Assembly: GCF_000952855.1 (NCBI RefSeq) | Contig: NZ_JSVU01000008.1 | Span: 1 to 64,000 of the forward strand | Source of the DNA: Aequorivita vladivostokensis | GTDB taxonomy: Bacteria > Bacteroidota > Bacteroidia > Flavobacteriales > Flavobacteriaceae | DNA: 64,000 nt | Reading direction: 5' to 3' | Part shown: piece after piece, positions 59,350-64,000 of the stretch | Position numbering within the stretch: the stretch's first letter is position 1 | How the letters are laid out: each line of letters begins with the position of its first letter | Position numbers and translations under genes: made by a program | The notes under the pieces: generated by a model | Database searches by the model: none | The model's input: the letters and a program-made list of their open reading frames with translations, nothing else | What the model was told of the DNA's origin: nothing

Positions 59350-61599
59350 ATGAAAAAAAGTACTTTTAAATCCATTGTGGTTTTATCCATTTCACTTTTG
59401 TGGTTTGGAATGAACGCACAAAATTCTTCTAATTTCTGGACGCCGGTCTCAGAAAATTCCGTTGCCACCAAAGCAAAGGAAGCGAGAAGCTCGACTCCAG
59501 CTGAATATAAACTTTTCAGCTTAAACACCTCGGCTTTGCAAGCTGCTCTGGCAACTGCACCAGCACGGGCAAACCTAAAAAACTCAACTACTGTTATTGA
59601 CTTACCAGTAGGCAATGGGGAACTGCAGTCCTTTAGAATTGTGGACGCATCCAATTTTGCACCTGAATTGCAACAAAGACATCCAGATATCCGTTCCTTT
59701 GCGGGACAGGGAATCGACGATCCTACGGCCGTAGCAAGATTCAGCACTTCTCCGTATGGAGTCCATGTAATGATTTCATCTGCCACACGCCCAACTGTTT
59801 ATATAGATCCTTATACTAAGGACAAGCAGCAATACATCAGCTACTCCAGAACAGACCTGCCTCCAGCACTCGAACCTTTCGTGTGTATGGTGGAAGATCA
59901 AGTAGGGCCCCGACCTAATACTGAAGAAGACTTGGATTTCAACAGAAATGCTGATGATGGAATGTTAAGAACCTATAGACTGGCTTTGGCCGCTACTGGC
60001 GAATATTCCATCTTTCATCTAAACGATCAAGGTGTAGATCCTTCTGCTAGCGATGCCGTTAAGAAAGCAGCTGTATTGGCAGCCCAGAATGTTGCTATGA
60101 CAAGGGTAAATGGAATTTATGAAAGAGACGTGGCCATAACTATGGTCATTATCCCAGACAATGAGGATATTATATTTTTAAATCCTGCTACGGATGGTTT
60201 GAATAACGATTCTAGTGCAATCAATCAAATTCAAGCCAAAATTGATGGAATAATTGGTTTCGCAAATTACGATATTGGCCACTTATTTTCAACTGGTCCT
60301 GGGGGTATTGCTCAATTGCGTTCCCCTTGTGGCAGTGGTAAAGCAAGAGGTGTAACTGGCTTGCCCCAACCTATGAACGACCCTTTTTATGTAGATTATG
60401 TGTCCCACGAGATGGGGCATCAATTTGGTGGTAACCACACCCAAAACAACAACTGCCAAAGATCGAATGCTTCTTATGAGCCAGGTAGTGCTTCAACAAT
60501 TATGGGGTATGCTGGTATTTGTCCTCCCAACGTTCAAAATGCAAGTGACGATTATTTCCACGGATACAGCATTCAGGAAATGTGGAATTTTGTAAGATTC
60601 GGCACGGGACAATGCTCCGTACAAACGCCTACGAACAATTTACCTCCTGTTGCAGATGCGGGACCCAATTATACTATACCAAAATCAACTCCTTTTATAT
60701 TGGAAGGAACTGCTACCGATCCTGATGGAGATGCACTGAGTTATTGCTGGGAACAATTGGATAGCAATCCAGCCCCAATGCCTCCAAACAATACTTCCAC
60801 TGTAGGGCCTGCCTTTAGATCTCTTGATCCCACAGATTCACCAGATAGATTTATGCCAAAGATAGCTACAGTCCTCACCGGCTCAACCCAAAACATTTGG
60901 GAGGTTGTACCGGCTGTTGGCAGAACCATGAACTTTAGATTGACCGTTCGCGATAACGTAGCGGGTGGAGGATCTTCAGACAGTGACAACATGGTTGTTA
61001 CTACTGATGCCGGTTCGGGTCCATTTGTGGTTACTTCACAGAGTACGAACACTACCTGGACTATCGGCAATACCGAAACGGTGACTTGGGATGTTGCAGG
61101 TACGGATGTCGCTCCGGTTAACAGCCCCAATGTGGACATTTGGTTCTCAACGGATGGCGGACAAACTTATCCATTGAGTGTGGCATTAAATCTGCCAAAC
61201 ACAGGAAGTGCTACGATTAGCGTACCTAATGTGAATACTACTGCAGGTAGGTTGATGGTAAAATCTTCAAACAATATTTTTTATGACATTAACAATGCCG
61301 CTATAACAGTAGATGGTACTGTGGGTGTAGAAGATTTCACTTTTGATAATTTCTCGGTATATCCAAATCCATCCAATGGTACTTTCAACCTTACATTTAA
61401 GCCTGCTTCAAATGATAAGATTGAGATTTCTCTTTACGACTTAAGAGGTAGAGCGATCAACCAGTATACTTTTGACGATGTTTCCGCTACAAGTACTTTC
61501 AGCAAGCAGTTGGAGTATAGCTATATTGAAAGTGGAATGTATTTCCTTGTTGTGAAAAATGGCAATAAGATAACAACCAAAAAAATTGTGAAAAACTAA
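59350..61599 (+). CDS. Secreted reprolysin-like zinc metalloprotease with sorting domain
   Basis: 749 residues. Signal peptide MKKSTFKSIVVLSISLLWFGMNA. A propeptide-like region is followed by the catalytic domain with HEMGHQFGGNHTQ at 353-365: HExxHxxGxxH zinc motif, His353, Glu354, His357, His363, and a downstream Met-turn (IMGYAG). Next come PKD/fibronectin-like stretches (VADAGPNYTIPKSTPFILEGTATDPDGD...), then a type A sorting domain (YPNPSNGTFNLTF, SGMYFLVVKNGNKITTKKIVKN). An extracellular protease and type IX cargo. Flanked by its own terminator. Confidence 0.92.
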   Translation: MKKSTFKSIVVLSISLLWFGMNAQNSSNFWTPVSENSVATKAKEARSSTPAEYKLFSLNTSALQAALATAPARANLKNSTTVIDLPVGNGELQSFRIVDASNFAPELQQRHPDIRSFAGQGIDDPTAVARFSTSPYGVHVMISSATRPTVYIDPYTKDKQQYISYSRTDLPPALEPFVCMVEDQVGPRPNTEEDLDFNRNADDGMLRTYRLALAATGEYSIFHLNDQGVDPSASDAVKKAAVLAAQNVAMTRVNGIYERDVAITMVIIPDNEDIIFLNPATDGLNNDSSAINQIQAKIDGIIGFANYDIGHLFSTGPGGIAQLRSPCGSGKARGVTGLPQPMNDPFYVDYVSHEMGHQFGGNHTQNNNCQRSNASYEPGSASTIMGYAGICPPNVQNASDDYFHGYSIQEMWNFVRFGTGQCSVQTPTNNLPPVADAGPNYTIPKSTPFILEGTATDPDGDALSYCWEQLDSNPAPMPPNNTSTVGPAFRSLDPTDSPDRFMPKIATVLTGSTQNIWEVVPAVGRTMNFRLTVRDNVAGGGSSDSDNMVVTTDAGSGPFVVTSQSTNTTWTIGNTETVTWDVAGTDVAPVNSPNVDIWFSTDGGQTYPLSVALNLPNTGSATISVPNVNTTAGRLMVKSSNNIFYDINNAAITVDGTVGVEDFTFDNFSVYPNPSNGTFNLTFKPASNDKIEISLYDLRGRAINQYTFDDVSATSTFSKQLEYSYIESGMYFLVVKNGNKITTKKIVKN

Positions 61600-61622
61600 G
61601 CTTCACAAGGTAGTTTTAAACC

Positions 61623-61672
61623 AAAAAGAGAAAAGACAGAATTTACATTCTGTTCTTTTCTCTTTTTTTTTG
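61623..61672 (+). terminator. Terminator after the metalloprotease gene
   Basis: AAAAAGAGAAAAGACAGAAT pairs with ATTCTGTTCTTTTCTCTTTTT around a short loop, followed by a long T-run. A strong intrinsic terminator. Confidence 0.85.
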
Positions 61673-61762
61673 GGTTTACCTGATTCTTTGCACTAAGTGC
61701 AAGTCGATCAAATGTTTCCCGAATGAAACAAACAATCCAAAAAATGATAAACTAACCGGTAC

Positions 61763-61790
61763 CAACTACCGACTACCAACTACCGACTAC
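61763..61790. repeat. 14-bp tandem duplication CAACTACCGACTAC
   Basis: Two exact copies (61763-61776 and 61777-61790) just past the stop codon of the minus-strand lipoprotein gene. The unit is twice seven bases, again in phase with the 7-bp periodicity of other repeats in the window. Confidence 0.8.
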
Positions 61791-61791
61791 T

Positions 61792-62325
61792 TCAAAACTT
61801 AACCGTCTCCGATATGTTGGAAATTACCTGCGAAGTTTTTCCCACTTCAAAATTTAGATTAAATGCAAGGGTCTGATTATTGATGGAAACCGACAGTTCC
61901 CCATTCGTAATTGGATAGTAACCGGCTTCTCCTTTGCAATAGCAATGTTTGCCATAAAGCAATTTCACATCGCTTAAGGAAGCATTCACCTTGTTAATAT
62001 TTTTCATGGCTTTTGGTATCTCAAAGTGGATGGTTTCAGAATAATCCCCATCTACCGTATTTTCCGGTCCTTTTTTTAAATAGGTGTAAACAACTACGGT
62101 ATTCGAGCCGGCAACCATCTCTGGATAGGTCGCTCCCGTGCCATCTTCCTTGACAACAAGATTCATGTTTTCGTGAACTTGCACGTTACAGTTCCCCGCC
62201 TCGGGACAGCCCGTGGCCTTTTCGCTTATTTGTTCCATGGTGTTTTCTGTTGTGGTTGCTGTACCCGTCTGCGTTTTGCATGCGTTTATCATTAAAAGTG
62301 GAAGTAAAAAATAAAATGCTTTCAT
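61792..62325 (-). CDS. Hypothetical lipoprotein
   Basis: 177 residues. Lipoprotein signal MKAFYFLLPLLMINAC. The mature part is beta-rich with Cys pairs (TGCPEAGNCNV and GKHCYCKGEAGYY) that may form disulfides. Segments such as LVVKEDGTGATYPEMVAGSNTVVVYTYLKKGPEN suggest a small beta-sandwich. Function not recognised. Confidence 0.6.
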   Translation of the reverse strand: MKAFYFLLPLLMINACKTQTGTATTTENTMEQISEKATGCPEAGNCNVQVHENMNLVVKEDGTGATYPEMVAGSNTVVVYTYLKKGPENTVDGDYSETIHFEIPKAMKNINKVNASLSDVKLLYGKHCYCKGEAGYYPITNGELSVSINNQTLAFNLNFEVGKTSQVISNISETVKF

Positions 62326-62439
62326 AATGGTTTGATTTTAAGGTTCAATATATAATAAAGGAATGGATTTATTTTTTGGCGCTTTGCTTTAAAATATCTA
62401 TTCCCAACTTTCATACAAAATTTATTCGCGGTCTAAACC

Positions 62440-62528
62440 CAAGCACCCATCACCTGTCATACTCCGTGCAGTCGAAGTGCAGCATCCAGCCCCCAGCATC
62501 TAGCACGCCACAGCCGTAACCCCGCATC
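62440..62528. other. Repeat-rich spacer between two lipoprotein genes
   Basis: Contains GTGCAGTCGAAGTGCAGCATCCAG, CCAGCATCTAGC and similar CAGCAT-type fragments that resemble REP-like pieces seen elsewhere (GTCGAAGT also in anmK). No coding frame of interest. The rest of the 203-base gap shows nothing recognisable. Confidence 0.4.
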
Positions 62529-63269
62529 CTACTGCTCCAGCTCCACCTCTAGATCCAACAGATCGGGATCCTTAAAATAATCGACAAATGACTTCTGCAC
62601 TATTACGGTTTTTCCATCGCCGGAAAAGGTGGCATCGGGATTGGAAGTCCGTTTTATTTTCTTCGGAAAAGTATATTTTAACGTATAATAGGAGCCACCC
62701 ATAAAAGCTTCGGTCTGCTTTAAGCTGTCCACCTGCTTCTTATGGAGGGTTTTATCCTTAATATATGCGTCCCTATTAAATACGCCATCGGCGAAAGAAT
62801 AGTTTACCCCTATCACTTCGGGCGAATTCCCATCTTCTTTTGTTTGGCTACTGGAATCTGGACTGGGCATTAAATTGCCGGCCTGCTCCAGCCCGTTCAA
62901 AATATCGTTTGCCTCGCGTATATGTGTAAATTTTGTGGAAACCTCATAAACCATTTCCGCAGTTTCAGAATTCATCTTGATATGAAAATTGAAATTCTCC
63001 ATTTTTCTCAGTTTTTCCCGTTCATCTTTTGATAGTTGGGAAATGCTGTCCTTTTTCTCTTCCAAAAATTGCTTCATATAGATAATGGTATCCAACTTTA
63101 CATTCAGGGAATCGCCCATGGCCGATCCTCCAAAGGCCATCATCTCGTTTAGGTTTACCTCTACGGCCATGGTACCGCTGCCATCTGCATTCATCACCAT
63201 TGTTTCTGTAAACTGGCAACTCCAAAATAATAAGCCGAGGGTAAAAAGTGCGAGTAATTTTAGTTTCAT
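62529..63269 (-). CDS. Hypothetical lipoprotein
   Basis: 246 residues. Lipoprotein signal MKLKLLALFTLGLLFWSC. The N-terminal part of the mature protein (ETMVMNADGSGTMAVEVNLNEMM) and the C-terminal GGSYYTLKYTFPKKIKRTSNPDATFSGDGKTVIVQKSFVDYF are the recognisable edges of a beta-rich domain seen in flavobacterial lipoproteins. It lies four bases after the Pmp3-like peptide gene. Function not recognised. Confidence 0.6.
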   Translation of the reverse strand: MKLKLLALFTLGLLFWSCQFTETMVMNADGSGTMAVEVNLNEMMAFGGSAMGDSLNVKLDTIIYMKQFLEEKKDSISQLSKDEREKLRKMENFNFHIKMNSETAEMVYEVSTKFTHIREANDILNGLEQAGNLMPSPDSSSQTKEDGNSPEVIGVNYSFADGVFNRDAYIKDKTLHKKQVDSLKQTEAFMGGSYYTLKYTFPKKIKRTSNPDATFSGDGKTVIVQKSFVDYFKDPDLLDLEVELEQ

Positions 63270-63273
63270 ATGG

Positions 63274-63432
63274 CTATCTGTTAGGATTGTTCAAAATAAT
63301 TAAAGCGGCAATAACGCCCGGAATCCAACCACAAACGGTAAGTATAAAAACTATAAGTACAGAACCACAACCTTTACCAATAACAGCAAGGGGCGGAAAA
63401 AGGATTGCAAGCAGCACGCGCCATAAACTCAT
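63274..63432 (-). CDS. YqaE/Pmp3 family membrane peptide
   Basis: 52 residues read on the minus strand from ATG 63432. MSLWRVLLAILFPPLAVIGK, then GCGSVLIVFILTVCGWIPGVIAALII: two membrane helices with the FPPLAV and GWIPGVIHA-like motifs of Pmp3/UPF0057. Such peptides are induced by salt or cold stress and affect membrane potential in other organisms. Upstream of the lipoprotein gene by four bases, so the two are likely an operon. Confidence 0.9.
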   Translation of the reverse strand: MSLWRVLLAILFPPLAVIGKGCGSVLIVFILTVCGWIPGVIAALIILNNPNR

Positions 63433-63437
63433 AAAAA

Positions 63438-63445
63438 CAAAGCTA
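63438..63445 (-). promoter_or_regulatory. -7 box (TAGCTTTG) of the Pmp3-like gene
   Basis: TAGCTTTG on the minus strand ends five bases before the ATG, another case of a very short leader. Confidence 0.45.
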
Positions 63446-63477
63446 CAATTTATATTCCTTATTTTCAGACTTAGTTA

Positions 63478-63612
63478 TTTTGGAATTTGGAATCTGGAAT
63501 TTGGAACATGCCTGCCAAAGGCACGACAGGCAGGTTTGGAATTTGGAACCTCCCTACCAGAGGCACGACAGGCAGGTTTGGATTTTGGATTTTGGAATTT
63601 GGAATTTATTTT
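63478..63612. repeat. Heptamer element D with duplicated CCTGCC hairpin
   Basis: TTTTGGAATTTGGAATCTGGAATTTGGAA at the left and TTTGGATTTTGGATTTTGGAATTTGGAAT at the right, in seven-base steps. Two units of a hairpin sequence lie between: AGGCACGACAGGCAGGTTTGGA occurs at 63519-63540 and again at 63561-63582, 42 bases (six heptamers) apart. CCTGCC ... GGCAGG forms the stem of the first copy; the second has a mutated left arm. It lies between the Pmp3-like gene and lysS; an open frame across it is spurious. Confidence 0.75.
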
Positions 63613-63647
63613 GAAAACCCTCTTTAGTATTTCGTACTTCAATTCCC

Positions 63648-63655
63648 TATCTTTG
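63648..63655 (+). promoter_or_regulatory. -7 box (TATCTTTG) of lysS
   Basis: TATCTTTG matches TAnnTTTG and lies 25 bases before the lysS ATG. TTG at the end of the repeat element is too far upstream to be the -33 box. Confidence 0.5.
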
Positions 63656-63680
63656 CAGCCTTATTTTTAGAAACCATTCT

Positions 63681-64000
63681 ATGCAACTGTCTGAACTGGA
63701 AATAATCCGAAGAGAAAAACTACAACAACTGCGCGATCGGGGCATAAACCCTTATCCCGCTGAGTTATACCCTGTAAGCGACACTTCAATAAAGATAAAG
63801 GCCAATTTTGAGGAAGGAAAAAAGGTAGTTGTAGCAGGCAGATTGATGTCCCGCAGAATTCAGGGCTCCGCCTCCTTTGCGGAACTGCAGGATGCCGATG
63901 GCCGTATTCAGGTATATTTCAATCGCGATGAAATTTGCCCAGGCGAGGATAAAAGTTACTATAACGATGTCTATAAAAAACTGCTCGATATAGGCGATTT
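63681..64000 (+). CDS. lysS: Lysyl-tRNA synthetase, class II, N-terminal part (cut by window end)
   Basis: The first 106 codons are present. MQLSELEIIRREKLQQLRDRGINPYP is the typical class II LysRS start; then the OB-fold anticodon-binding domain with VVVAGRLMSRRIQGSASFAELQDADGRIQVYF. The catalytic domain lies beyond the window. Preceded by a -7 box and the repeat element D. Confidence 0.93.
   Translation, partial: MQLSELEIIRREKLQQLRDRGINPYPAELYPVSDTSIKIKANFEEGKKVVVAGRLMSRRIQGSASFAELQDADGRIQVYFNRDEICPGEDKSYYNDVYKKLLDIGD

Overview
The window is a piece of a chromosome from a member of the Bacteroidota, almost certainly family Flavobacteriaceae. The evidence is the type IX secretion/gliding block porU-porV next to gldJ, several secreted proteins with C-terminal sorting domains, TAnnTTTG promoter -7 boxes, no Shine-Dalgarno-like spacing, a PorV/GldJ/MurF/cytidine deaminase neighbourhood, and a TonB-ExbD-ExbB-NhaD block of the flavobacterial kind. 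The genus cannot be fixed from sequence reading alone; an NhaD-type Na+/H+ antiporter fits a marine or saline origin.

Layout. 0-5.5 kb: M3 oligopeptidase, secreted M28 aminopeptidase, ECF sigma factor with a small zinc-motif partner, and a UbiA-like membrane protein. 5.6-13.9 kb (plus strand): glycine decarboxylase P protein, a KAS III-like enzyme, a methyltransferase/glycosyltransferase pair, a lipoprotein alkaline phosphatase, and MlaE/MlaF lipid transport. 13.9-17 kb (minus): SprT-like protein, mannose-1-phosphate guanylyltransferase, DUF389 protein. 17-20.9 kb: iron-type TonB receptor with a clear promoter/operator region, and a PepSY membrane protein. 20.9-25.3 kb (minus): SDR, pyruvate dehydrogenase E2 and E1-alpha, cytidine deaminase. 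25.4-33.7 kb: PorV, PorU, GldJ, MurF. 33.7-36.1 kb: two contractile-tail tube (gp19/eCIS type) genes, one of them broken, next to a tRNA-Val; a YitT protein; a second tRNA-Val. 36.1-43.4 kb (minus): FolC, TonB, ExbD, ExbB, NhaD, glutamate dehydrogenase, AnmK. 43.7-51 kb: acyl-CoA dehydrogenase, putative porin, RNase HII, a RelE/ParE-type toxin-antitoxin pair, a large lipoprotein. 51-56.2 kb: TPR hybrid histidine kinase with AraC output, small secreted proteins, LipB. 56.2-61.6 kb: an AT-rich pair (sorting-domain protein plus tail-fibre-like protein) and a secreted reprolysin-like protease. 61.8-64 kb: two lipoproteins, a Pmp3/YqaE peptide, and the start of lysS.

The genes form a mostly housekeeping and cell-envelope region. 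PorU and PorV mature and attach the sorting-domain cargo, and at least three probable cargo proteins are encoded here. ExbB-ExbD-TonB would energise receptors such as the one at 17.2 kb. PDH E1-alpha/E2 and LipB (lipoate attachment) belong to the same central pathway.

The most unusual layer is not a gene set but a rich population of short repeats. There are 7-bp-periodic hairpin elements (one with 22 GGGATTT-type units), dispersed palindromes, and several palindromic or REP-like pieces inserted in frame inside protein-coding genes (M3 peptidase, PDH E2, AnmK, a lipoprotein). The degraded tail-tube gene pair beside tRNA-Val is the clearest trace of a lost mobile or contractile injection system.
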